From Apus apus (lineage: Eukaryota > Chordata > Aves > Apodiformes > Apodidae): a stretch of 64,000 nucleotides of DNA. The stretch is taken from assembly GCF_020740795.1 (NCBI RefSeq), contig NC_067304.1, positions 1,726,056-1,790,055 on the forward strand. The letters are read 5' to 3'. The position numbers and the translations under genes were made by a program. How positions within the stretch are numbered: the first letter of the stretch is position 1; each line of letters opens with the position of its first letter. Positions 12,401 to 20,400 of this stretch are shown here, in pieces. The notes beneath the pieces were generated by a model. The model ran no database searches. It was not told where the DNA came from and saw only the letters and a list, made by a program, of their open reading frames with translations.

Positions 12401-13647
12401 GCTGTCCCCTGCAGATGCTGGTGGTGTTCAAGTCTGCACCCATCCTGAAGCGGGCGCTGAAGGTGAAGCAGGCCATGATGCAGCTCTATGTCCTGAAGCT
12501 CCTCAAGGTCCAGACCAAGTACCTGGGCAGGCAGTGGAGGAAGAGCAACATGAAGACCATGTCAGCCATCTACCAGAAGGTCCGGCACCGCCTCAACGAT
12601 GACTGGGCCTACGGCAACGGTACGGCCAGGGGGGTGGCTGCAGTGTCATGGAGTCATGGCATGGTTTGGGTTGGAAGGGACCTTCAGTATCACCCAGTCC
12701 CAGTTGCCATGGACACCTCCCACCAGACAGGTTGCTCCAAGCCCCATCCACCTTGGCCTTGACACTTCCAGGGATGGGGCAGCCATAGCTTCCCTGGGCA
12801 ACCTGTTCCAGGGTTTCACCCCCCTCACACTCCAGAATTTCCTCCTCATGTCTCACCTCATTCTCCCTCTTCCAGTTTTCATCCATCCCCCCTTGTCCTC
12901 TCTCTCCCTGCCCTTGTCCCAAGTCCCTCCCCAGCTTTCCTGGAGCCCCTTCAGGCACTGGAAGGTGCTCTAAGGTCTCCCTGGAGCCTTCTCTTCTCCA
13001 GGCTCAACACCCCGACTCTCCCAGCCTGGCTCCAGAGCAGAGCTGCTCCAGCCCTCAGATCATCTCCATGGCCTTCTCTGGATTCTCTCCAGGAGCTCCA
13101 TGTCCTTCCTATGTTGAGAAGCTCTTTTGTCCTGTCACCTGCCATCCTTCCTGCTCCAGGCAGTGACATTTCTGAGCCCAGAGCTGTCCCTTTGCTCCTT
13201 AGACTGTTCAGGGAGGGATTTGTGGAGGCAACATCCTGGAGAAGAGTGAAGGGGCTGGTGGTGGCCACTGCTGGAGCCATTGGTGGCTGCCTGCTCCACA
13301 CCCTGCACATTTCCAAGGCCCTAGTGAGACCCTGAGGGCTTTGGGCTGGCTGCAGAGCCCCCAGCTCCCGTGTGACCCTCACTTTTCTCTTCTTCCCAGA
13401 CCTGGATGCTCGTCCCTGGGATTTCCAGGCTGAGGAGTGTGCCCTTCGTGCCAGCATCGAGCGCTTCAACTCCCGGCGCTACGACCGAGCTCACAGCAAT
13501 CCTGATTTTCTGCCCGTGGACAACTGCCTGCAGAGTGTGCTGGGCCAACGTGTGGACCTGCCTGAGGACTTCCAGGTCAACTATGACCTGTGGCTGGAGA
13601 GGGAGGTCTTCTCCAGACCCATCTCCTGGGAGGAGTTGCTACAGTGA
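438..13647 (+). CDS. STRIP1: STRIP1 (FAM40A), striatin-interacting protein 1, coding exons 2-20+ (5' partial)
   Basis: Core scaffold of the cytoplasmic STRIPAK complex, which joins striatins and PP2A to GCKIII/MST kinases and affects Hippo signalling, cytoskeleton and cell migration. Exons: 438-507, 806-880, 1494-1628, 2371-2491, 3734-3802, 4427-4533, 5299-5426, 5860-6042, 7730-7947, 8652-8717, 8994-9057, 9440-9511, 9731-9805, 9980-10077, 10841-10967, 11060-11160, 11338-11404, 12110-12214, 12415-12619, 13400-13647. They total 2334 nt, 777 residues plus TGA, matching the human protein from [12 protein letters not shown] to PISWEELLQ with no frameshift. The first half is the N1221-type region and the second half the DUF3402-type region (family knowledge). 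An acidic stretch ([12 protein letters not shown]) lies in exon 7730-7947. All introns are GT-AG. One visible difference from human is Leu for Gln at the last codon of exon 8994-9057. Paralogue STRIP2 is less likely because the residues and the ALX3 neighbour fit STRIP1. Confidence 0.97.
1192..1411 (-). mobile_element. CR1 LINE 3' fragment
   Basis: Read on the - strand it ends in the CR1 terminus: 'catagaatcatggg' at 1193 is the complement of the ATTCTATG-type octamer, followed by the hallmark ggttggaagggacct. It is about 220 bp, 5' truncated, in the STRIP1 intron just before exon 1494-1628. Confidence 0.9.
1701..2108 (-). mobile_element. CR1 LINE 3' fragment (~400 bp)
   Basis: Starts with tcatagaatcatgg and continues through the full consensus seen in many copies here, up to 'cccagcctggctccagagcaga'. 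It belongs to the same subfamily as the copies at 7.0, 8.1, 10.2, 11.5 and 45.6 kb. Confidence 0.9.
2770..3150 (+). mobile_element. CR1 LINE fragment, sense strand, older subfamily
   Basis: Contains 'ggacattgaggggctggag', 'ggggagacctgctgg' and 'cctggcccaggctgcccagg' in CR1 sense order. It lacks its own 3' terminus and abuts an oppositely oriented CR1 at 3151. A sister copy of this subfamily is at 46.6-47.0 kb. Confidence 0.8.
3151..3542 (-). mobile_element. CR1 LINE 3' fragment adjoining an inverted CR1
   Basis: Begins 'atagaacatgtaaagttgg' and runs to 'tctcccagcctggagggc'. It is more diverged than the main subfamily. Its junction with the preceding sense CR1 at about 3150 replaces that element's 3' end, which suggests insertion or rearrangement inside an older copy. 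Confidence 0.85.
3948..4196 (-). mobile_element. CR1 LINE 3' fragment, older subfamily with A/C-rich insertion
   Basis: The 'gagggttggaagggacctctg' and 'ggagactccataacctctctgggg' segments mark a CR1. A low-complexity 'aaacaacaacaaaatccc' stretch near 4024-4055 interrupts it. Located in the STRIP1 intron after exon 3734-3802. Confidence 0.8.
4582..4826 (-). mobile_element. CR1 LINE 3' fragment
   Basis: Starts 'atcatagaatcatggagtgg' and contains the main-subfamily segments through 'aatttcctcctcatgtccaac'. Located about 50 bp after STRIP1 exon 4427-4533. Confidence 0.9.
5077..5182 (-). mobile_element. Short CR1 LINE 3' fragment
   Basis: Only about 105 bp: 'catagaatcccagactg' followed by the ggttggaagggacctca block and 'gggacacctcccactaaacc'. 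Diverged and strongly 5' truncated. Confidence 0.8.
6120..6835 (+). mobile_element. CR1 LINE 3' region (~700 bp), older subfamily
   Basis: The second longest CR1 in the window. It is sense oriented, with 'gaaggccaatgggatcctgg', 'caactgctggagagagtcc'-like and 'gaggctgtggagtcccc' blocks and an ending 'aggtcccttccaaccctgag'. The terminal octamers are lost. It begins about 80 bp after STRIP1 exon 5860-6042. Confidence 0.85.
6836..7013. repeat. Unclassified, possible LTR-derived segment between two CR1 copies
   Basis: An A/G-rich block ('gggaagataaaaggggaata', 'gaaattaaaactggagcagg') unlike the surrounding GC-rich intron. Its base composition resembles avian retroviral LTR ends, but I can show no terminal repeats or target-site duplication, so the class is uncertain. 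Confidence 0.3.
7014..7359 (+). mobile_element. CR1 LINE 3' fragment, main subfamily
   Basis: Sense copy from 'gggagaccttagagcacc' to the intact end 'ccatgattctatga'. Nearly identical to copies at 8.1-8.6, 10.2-10.7 and 59.1-59.4 kb. Confidence 0.92.
8108..8580 (+). mobile_element. CR1 LINE 3' fragment, main subfamily (~470 bp)
   Basis: Sense copy that starts upstream of the 7.0 kb copy's truncation point ('aaggacatggagctcctgg') and ends 'agtccatgatccttta', so the terminal octamer is mutated. It ends 72 bp before STRIP1 exon 8652-8717. Confidence 0.92.
10193..10673 (+). mobile_element. CR1 LINE 3' fragment, main subfamily (~480 bp)
   Basis: Sense copy with the same start region as the 8.1 kb copy ('agaacatagggctcctggag') and an end of 'catcccatgatcctctga'. 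Located in the STRIP1 intron between exons 9980-10077 and 10841-10967. Confidence 0.92.
11462..11910 (-). mobile_element. CR1 LINE 3' fragment, main subfamily
   Basis: Antisense copy from 'tttgggttgggtgcgacctt' to 'ctggactctctccaacag'. The terminal octamer is absent. Located in the intron after STRIP1 exon 11338-11404. Confidence 0.92.
12642..13113 (-). mobile_element. CR1 LINE 3' fragment (~470 bp)
   Basis: Antisense copy starting 'gtcatggagtcatggcatgg', only about 25 bp after STRIP1 exon 12415-12619, and ending near 'gagctccatgtccttcc'. It is somewhat diverged in the middle. Confidence 0.9.
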
Positions 13648-14166
13648 TGGATTGATGGACAAGCCAGGGACGCAGGAGGTGTCTTTTTTGGGGGGAGATT
13701 TGGAGGCTGCCTGCTGTTGAGGGGGAAGGGGAGTGAGGATTTGGGGAGGTTTGGGGGTGCCTGGACCCCCCCGTGCTGGGCTTGGGAAGAGGTTTGGAGC
13801 TGGGGGAGTTCTAGGGGTGCCTGGATCCCCCATGGTGGGCTTGGGAAGAGGTTTGGAGCTGGGGGGTCCTTGCCAAGACACCATCCTGCCCTTCTCCCTC
13901 CTGCCACGCTCAAGGATGAAGCCTTGGTGGAGGCCACGGTGCCTTGGGAGTTTTCTGGTGGGTGGGGGGGACCTGTGTGTGCCCCCACCCGAGGCTTTGG
14001 GACCACCATCATCCTCCTCCTGCCCCCACCAGCTGGGGAGGAGAGGAGGCAGTGGGGCTCCTTGGTGCTGCTGCAGGACACGGGGAGCAGAGGCAGGAAA
14101 ACGGGCTGTCCCCCTGCCTGGGGACATGGTGACAGGGGTGGGGGTGGACTGGGGTTGAGGGGCTGG

Positions 14167-14180
14167 CCTGTCGCGACAGG
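14167..14180. promoter_or_regulatory. 14-bp perfect palindrome CCTGTCGCGACAGG
   Basis: Perfect inverted repeat with a TCGCGA core in the STRIP1 3' UTR. The inner ten bases recur exactly at 23,936-23,945 near the ALX3 CpG island. The binding factor, if any, is unknown. Confidence 0.4.
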
Positions 14181-14237
14181 GTGGGGAGGGCTGAAGCCTG
14201 CAGTCTGCCCTCGCCCCGCTGGGTGGGGTGGATGAGC

Positions 14238-14245
14238 TGTACATA
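14238..14245 (+). promoter_or_regulatory. Candidate Pumilio response element in STRIP1 3' UTR
   Basis: TGTACATA matches the Pumilio consensus TGTAHATA and lies on the sense strand of the inferred 3' UTR, about 590 nt after the stop. The match is direct; the function is inferred. Confidence 0.45.
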
Positions 14246-14284
14246 CAGAGATGTTTCCTGAGAGCTCTGACGCGGGTGTCTGGG

Positions 14285-14530
14285 CTCTGCTGTGTCCCTG
14301 TCCCTGTTGAACTCTGTGTCCCTGTCCTTCCTGGGCTCTGTCCCCCCGTCCTCCTGGGCTTTGTGTCCCCTGTCCCTCCCAAGCTCTGTCCTCGTGTCCC
14401 TACTGTGTCCCCATCCTCCTGGGCTTTGTGTCCCCCTGTCCCTACTGTGTCCCCATCCTCCTGGGCTCTTGTCTGTCACCCTGTTCTTCCATCCCCATCC
14501 CTCCCAAGCTCTGTCTCCCTGTCCCTCCTC
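14285..14530 (+). repeat. Imperfect tandem repeat, CTGTCCC/CTGGGCTCTGTCCCC type
   Basis: Degenerate units of roughly 40 bp repeat 'ccccatcctcctgggctttgt' and 'ctgtccctactgtgt'. Located within the inferred STRIP1 3' UTR. The strand is strongly pyrimidine-biased. Confidence 0.7.
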
Positions 14531-14830
14531 ATGAACCCAGCAATGGGCTGGGCTGGTGCTGGGGGTTCATTGTCTCATGCCCTTGACCCCAAGTCCCATT
14601 TGGGGCCAATTACCTGTTGCCAAAAGACCCCCTATTTATTTCTCTTGCAGCCAGATCTTTTTACCTGGGGGAGCTGCTGAGGTGCAGGAGCCCTGAACCC
14701 TCTCCAGTTCTTGCCCTGGGATTTCTGCCCTGGCGTGGTGGTGTCACTGGGATTTTCTTTGGCTCCTGCTCCCAGCAGAGGAGCTGGAGATGGGACCCAC
14801 CATTCCCAAAACCTCAGCCTTACACCTTCA

Positions 14831-14972
14831 CAGAACCATGGGGTGATTTGGGTTGGAAGGGACCTTCAAGATCATCTAGATCCAACCCCCCTGCATGGGC
14901 AGGGACACCTCCCACCAGCCCAGGTTGCTCCAAGTCCCATCCAACCTGCCCTTCAACACTTCCAGGGCTGGG
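14831..14972 (-). mobile_element. Short CR1 LINE 3' fragment in STRIP1 3' UTR
   Basis: 'cagaaccatggggtgatttg' followed by ggttggaagggacctt and the main-subfamily segment to 'caacacttccagggctggg'. About 140 bp. If the UTR call is right, it is carried antisense in the mature STRIP1 mRNA. Confidence 0.88.
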
Positions 14973-15498
14973 ACAAACCTTGTTGTGCCTCAGTTTCCCT
15001 GGCAGAGGGGGAGGTAGCAGCAGAAATCCTGGGAGATTCAGCCCTGGATTGTTGGGGGGTGGCAGAGAGGGGGGGTTGTTTGCATCCTGCCCGAGGGGGT
15101 GGGCAGGGCAGGGGCAGCCAGGATTGACTCCCTGTCACCTCCCCACGGCCAAGGGACAGGCAGTGACATCGAGCCAGACCCCAGCCCTCCCTCCAAGGTC
15201 CCCAATGCTGCACCCTGACCTTGTCCCCCCCACCAGCAGGGGGGATGTATCCCCAGCAGGATCCACCCAGGGGGGCGCAGCCACATTGCACCCCCCCCAG
15301 GGTGCTTCCCATCCACTTGGGTGCCCCCAGCACCCACCCCATTCCCGCCCCCCCACCCCAGAACCTGGTCCTGGTTGGAGGGGGGGGTCTGGTGGGTGGG
15401 ATGCTGGCAGATGAGGTGTGAGCTGAACTTCCATCCCTTCCTGCTCCCAAACATTCCCAGCTGCTCTGGGCGGGTGCAGCCAGAGCCCTGAAGAACTT

Positions 15499-15504
15499 AT
15501 TAAA
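15499..15504 (+). terminator. STRIP1: STRIP1 poly(A) signal ATTAAA
   Basis: ATTAAA followed within 10-30 nt by U/GU-rich sequence (atgtgctttattgtttataa), the arrangement expected for 3' end processing on the + strand. Confidence 0.6.
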
Positions 15505-15511
15505 CATGTGC

Positions 15512-15517
15512 TTTATT
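15512..15517 (-). terminator. ALX3: ALX3 poly(A) signal AATAAA
   Basis: TTTATT on the + strand is AATAAA on the - strand. It is the first canonical signal I find downstream of the ALX3 stop. It faces the STRIP1 ATTAAA only 7 bp away. Confidence 0.5.
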
Positions 15518-17143
15518 GTTTATAAATGAATGACAAAAAATCCTCACTGGTTGGAGGGGGGGGGGGGTGTGAAGGGGGCACTGTGAGAACCCCCAGGTGA
15601 GGGTGGGCACCCACTGGGTGCATGGCCAGGCTGTGGACCACCCCTTTCGGGAGGTCCAGGGTGCCCAGATGGGTGGGTGAGGAAAGGCATCCGTAGGGAT
15701 CTTGGAGCATTTTGGTTCCTTTTGCCTGGAAACCTTGGTTTTTGGCCCAAATTGGGCAGGCTGGGGTGCCTCCTCGGGGGGGGTCTGTGGTGCTTGATGG
15801 ATGTTTCCCCCCCCCCAACATCAGGATGCAGGGGTGTGGCAGTTTTGGGGTGGTTTTGGCACCCTTGGGGGTGTATCAGTGTCTCCTGGTGATGGGGTGG
15901 GTTGGAGCAAGGGGGAGGGGGGAGCCCAGTTATTGATCTTTTTTGGGGGGGGGTCACGCCAGCTGGAGGATGGGATGGGACACACTGCTGTGACCTGGCA
16001 CTTGGAGGGACCCCCAGAGAAGATGGAGCAGGTTGGAAGCCATGAGATGACCCCCCCCTGGACACCCGAGACCAACCATACAGGTACCACCACTAAGGGG
16101 CTTCCTGCAGACCCCCCAAAATGGGGAGAAACCCTCCAAATTGGCCATTTCCCCCCCCCCAGCACATCAGCTGGGGCAGCTGGGATGGTACCAGGGGTGG
16201 GGGTCCCACCTTACCAGGCTGGCACTAGGGGGAGGGGGGGGCTACAGCTGACCCCACAGGGAACTGGGGTCCAGTTTAGGGGTCTGTCCCTGTCCCCCCC
16301 CTCCATCCCAGGGGGGCTCTGCTGGGGGGGGGGTGTCCTTCTGAACCTTATTTTCCCTCCCAGAGGGAGCAGAAAGAGCTGCAGGTGTTTTTTTGGGGGG
16401 GCTTTGAGGGCTCCTTGAGCCTGGCTGGGGGTTGTGACACCCCCACCCCCAACACCAGCAGCTGTCCCAGTTTGGGTGGGTCTTCCTAGTAGGGTTGAAC
16501 TGGGAGGTGAAGAACCCAGTTTCTGCCATTGTTGACTGTGCTGGGGGGGGGGGGGGGGGGGGGTGTGTCAGTGGCCAAATTTTAAGTGGGGAGGGGACCC
16601 CCCCCCCAAACAACCCGGTGAACTCCCAGGGGCACAGTCCCCTCTCTGGATGTACCCAAGGCTGGTGTCCCCTGGGTTTGGGGGGGGCTGCAGGTGAGTG
16701 TGGGGGTGCAGGCAGGGGGTCTTTACAGGCAGGGGGGGGTTGCAGGCGGGGGGGGGGGCGGTTTCAGGCGCGGGGGGGGGGGTCGTGAGGGGCAAGAAGC
16801 TGCGACCCTGCACTAAACCCCCAGGGATCTCCATCAAATCCCAGTCTCTGAAGGTGCTTGGAGGGGATGGGGTGGTGGGGGGGGATGTCGGGGGGGCTGC
16901 TTTTTGGGGTCCCAACCTGCCAAACTCCCCCAGGAGCCCCGTTTTAACCCCCCCTCTCCCCTCCCATCCCGGGGGGGGGGGGCCGGGATGCAGGGAAGCT
17001 GATGGACATCTGGGTGCACGGTGGGGTGGGTTGTTTTTTTTTTTGGGGGGGGGGAGATAAGAGTGACCCCACCAACCTGCTCCCAAACCCTGATGCTGGG
17101 GGAGGAAGGGGGGGGGTTAGGACACGTTCTGGGGGGGGTGGGA
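15518..17143 (-). other. ALX3: ALX3 3' UTR (inferred, ~1.6 kb)
   Basis: Sequence between the ALX3 stop and the AATAAA at 15,512-15,517, read on the - strand. It is dominated on the + strand by G runs (for example 22 consecutive G at 16,542-16,563, and others near 15,551, 16,750 and 16,971), which become C runs in the transcript. No ORF of interest. The end point is inferred only from the signal. Confidence 0.45.
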
Positions 17144-17470
17144 TCACGTCGCCCAGTTCAAGAGGCTGCTGCTGGTGGCCTCTTTGCTCTTCATCCTCAG
17201 CGGCACCAGGGGGGGCGACTTGTAGTCGTGTTCGGCTGCTGGTTCGAAGGGGTGGGGGCCCAAGGCCGGGGGGGGCAGAGGGTGTAGGGAATAGAGGCTG
17301 TTGATGCCGGGATGGGAACCGGGAGAAGCGGGGAGACCCACGAAGCTGGGGATGTTGTGGGTGTGGGGGTACGGGGACATGCAAGGGGGGCTGGGGATGC
17401 TCTCGGTGGGGGGGGGCAGGAGCCCCCCAGGGCTGCCGGGGCTGGAGTTTGGCCACAGGTTGTTCTGCAG
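17144..17470 (-). CDS. ALX3: ALX3 coding exon 4 (C-terminal tail, OAR motif)
   Basis: Acceptor ctcttttcttccag|CTGCAGAAC gives [16 protein letters not shown], matching human LQNSLWASPGSGSPGG. This is followed by the CMSPY motif, a Pro/Ser-rich stretch, the OAR-type [16 protein letters not shown] and the final LLNWAT. 108 residues plus TGA at 17146-17144. The GSPGG/CMSPY/LLNW signature separates it from ALX1 and ALX4. Confidence 0.93.
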   Translation of the reverse strand: MQNNLWPNSSPGSPGGLLPPPTESIPSPPCMSPYPHTHNIPSFVGLPASPGSHPGINSLYSLHPLPPPALGPHPFEPAAEHDYKSPPLVPLRMKSKEATSSSLLNWAT

Positions 17471-20400
17471 CTGGAAGAAAAGAGCAAAACAACCCCCGAA
17501 ACCCCCCCCCAACCCTAAAGTGAAGCGGGGGGGGGAGGAGAGATGTGGGTGGCGACCACATCCCCCTACACCCCCCCCGGGATCTGGAATCACCCCCTCG
17601 GGATCCCCCTTTACTCCCCCAGGATTCTCCTCTAACCCCCCCGGGATCCCCATTCAACCCCCCCGGGATCCTCCTTCACCCACCCCGGGATCTCCTCAAC
17701 ACCCCCCCAAGATCCCTCTACACCCCCCCCCCCTGGCACCCGGGATCCCCCTTCACCCCTTCGGGATCCCTCTGTGCTCCCCCAGGATCCTCCTTGATCC
17801 CCATTCCCCCCCCCAGGACTCCCATTCCCCCCCCCGGATCCCTCTTTACTCCCCCAGGATCCTCCTTGATCCCCCCAGGACCCCCATTCCCCCCCCCAGG
17901 ACCCCCATTCCCCCCCCCGGATCCCTCTTTACTCCCCCAGGATCCTCCTTGATCCCCCCAGGATCCCCATTCCCCCCCCCGGATCCCTCTTTACTCCCCC
18001 AGGATCCTCCTATACCCCCCCCAGATCCCCATTCCCCCCCCCCCCCCCCAGGACCCCCCATTCCCCCCCCTGGATCCCTCTTTACTCCCCAGGATCCTCC
18101 CTTATCCCCCCAGGATCCCCATCCCTCCCCCCAGGATCCCCATTCCCCCCCCCCCCGGATCCCTCTTTACTCCCCCAGGACCCCCATTCGCCCCCCCCGG
18201 ATGCCTCTTCACTCCCCCAGGATCCTCCTATACCCCCCCCAGATCCCCATTCCCCCCCCCCCCAGGACCCCCATTCCCCCCCCCGGATCCCTCTTTACTC
18301 CCCCAGGATCCTCCTTGATCCCCCCAGGATCCCCATTCCCCCCCCCGGATCCCTCTTTACTCCCCCAGGATCTCCATTCAACCCCCCCAGATCCTTCTTT
18401 ACCCCCCCGGGATCCCTTTTATTTTAATTGCTTGGCGGGGGGGGGGTGTTGAAATCTTGCCCCCCCCCCTCCCTGGGGGGGCAGCCGGGGGGGGAGTTTG
18501 GGCACCAGGGATGGGTTTGAAGCTGAGATTTACATGTTTACACTTTTCAGTGGCGGGGGGGTGGGGGCAGGAAGCATTGGTGGGTGTGGGGCAGCTCAAG
18601 AGGGATTTTTTTTTGGGGGGGGGACCCCCCCACCCCCCCAAAACCTGCCCCGAAAGGGCACGTTCCTATGGGAGGTGGAGGGAGTCAAAGGTGGGTGATG
18701 TGGGTCACACCCTGTGGGGAACTGGGATGAAATGGGATGGGACCCTGCCCGGGGGGGGATGTGGGGCGGGGGGGGAGGGGGGGGGAAGGGGGGGGGCAGG
18801 GAACTTCCCAGCATCCCTCACCTCCTGGATTTTCCCGTAACGTTCCCGTTTCCTCCACTTGGCCCGTCGGTTCTGGAACCAGACCTGGGGGGCAGGGGGG
18901 GATGGAGGAAGGGGCACGTTCATCTTCCCAGCAGGAAAAATCCCCCTAAAACGATGCTCCAACACCCCAATAAACCCGAGATGAGGGGAAAACACCCCCC
19001 CACCCCCCACCCCCCCGGATCTCACCGGCCTTTTTCTCTACCAAAAGCAGAATTATCCCTTATCCCTCTTGGACAACCAAGCGTTCCTGCTCCGTGCACG
19101 GTGCTTTGCTCTCCCTCAGGCCTCATTTACTGCAGGTTTGGGTGCAGAATCAGGCTCTTTGGGTCCTGCGGGGTCACTTTGACCCCTCCCCACCCCTTCC
19201 CCCCCCCCCCAGTGTGTCCCAGTGACGGGAGCTGGCTGGGATGGTGACAACTCCAGCAGCATCTCCCGGAGCGGAGGGGGGGACACCGGGCTGCTCTTCT
19301 CGGGGCTCTCACAGGTCATTTCCTCTAAATCCACCCCAAAACCGGAGCCCGGAGCCTGTGGTGGGTGCCGTGTCCCCTCCCTGTGCCTTGTCCCCAGTTC
19401 CTGCCCCACGAGGAGGGCAGCACCCCATGGGTGCGCCCTGTTCCCTTCATCACCCTCCTTCGCTTCCCTCCCCCACCGGGCGCCCCCTCCAAGCTGCCTC
19501 TTCCTACCGGGAGCCTCAAACCGCAGGGAGACGCCTCTGGAAGGAGCTGACGCACATGGGGGTGTTGGCAGAGCCGAGGTGACGGGGGGGGGGGGCTTCA
19601 TCCTGCCCCGCATCCCGGGACATGTCACCCCCAGCCCCATTAACACCCACCCCCATCCCTGGCTGGGAACCCTGGGGCTGGAGGGAGCTGAGCTGGGGGG
19701 GTCTGGGGGTGATGGATGCTTGGAGGGGGGCGGGGGAGGGGGGGGATGGGGTTGATCATGTTGGGGGATGCCGGGGCGGGGGGGGGAAGGGTGGCAGTGA
19801 CCTCTCCCCACCCCAGTTGTGGCTCTTCCCATTCCTGAGGAGCTGCAGAGAGGGAAGAAGGGAGAGAGCCCCGGGAGGCAGCAGCACCCGCGCCTGGGCT
19901 GGGATTCCCCCCCTCTGGGGTTTAGAACAATCCTGGGAAACCCAACTTTCTAACTCAGCACCACCCGGGGGGGGAGGAGGAATCACCCTCCAGCTCTGCC
20001 CAGCACCTCCCGGGGTAGCCATGCCCAGTCCCTCTGGGATTCGGGGGATCCCGTCTCCCCACCTGCACCCTGGCTTCCGTCAGTTCCGTCCTCAGTGCCA
20101 ACTGCTCCCGGGCGTAGACGTCGGGATAATGTGTCTTCTGGAAAACCTTCTCCAGCTCCTCCAGCTGGAACGTGCTGAAGGTCGTTCTGTTCCTCCTCTT
20201 CTTGTTCCTGCTCTTGCCCAGGGGCTGGGGGAGCTCGGGGACCCCGTGTTCCCGGAGGGAGCCCAAAGGTGCAGCCAGCGAGCACCCCAGCTCCCCGGGG
20301 GCTTTCAGGGGGGCCCGGCAGGCTGCTGGCATCCCCTGGTACCCCCCTTTGCACCCCCCCTTCTCACTGCCTGCCATGGGGAGAGGCACAAGATGGGGGA

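Larger units (their letters stand above)
13648..15520 (+). other. STRIP1: STRIP1 3' UTR and 3' end region (~1.9 kb)
   Basis: Begins directly after the TGA. It is GC-rich, with a CTG/TCCC-rich imperfect repeat at 14.29-14.53 kb, an AU-rich 'ctatttatttct' near 14,632 and a CR1 insertion at 14.83-14.97 kb. The first canonical poly(A) signal I find downstream is ATTAAA at 15,499, so this is the inferred end. An earlier end using a non-canonical signal is possible. Confidence 0.6.

Noticed and set aside
11174-12448. Long ORFs overlapping STRIP1 introns (for example 424 codons here and 401 codons at 9.3-10.5 kb on -)
   Set aside because: They run through CR1 3' regions, which are GC-rich with few stops; the peptide matches no CR1 reverse transcriptase, only its 3' tail.
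17301-18452. 383-codon Pro-rich + strand ORF
   Set aside because: Antisense to ALX3 exon 4 and the C-rich minisatellite in intron 3.
17471-18821. Separate exon coding the missing ALX3 YDISVLPR-type segment
   Set aside because: I read the - strand of the whole intron and saw no match; recorded as an apparent loss instead.
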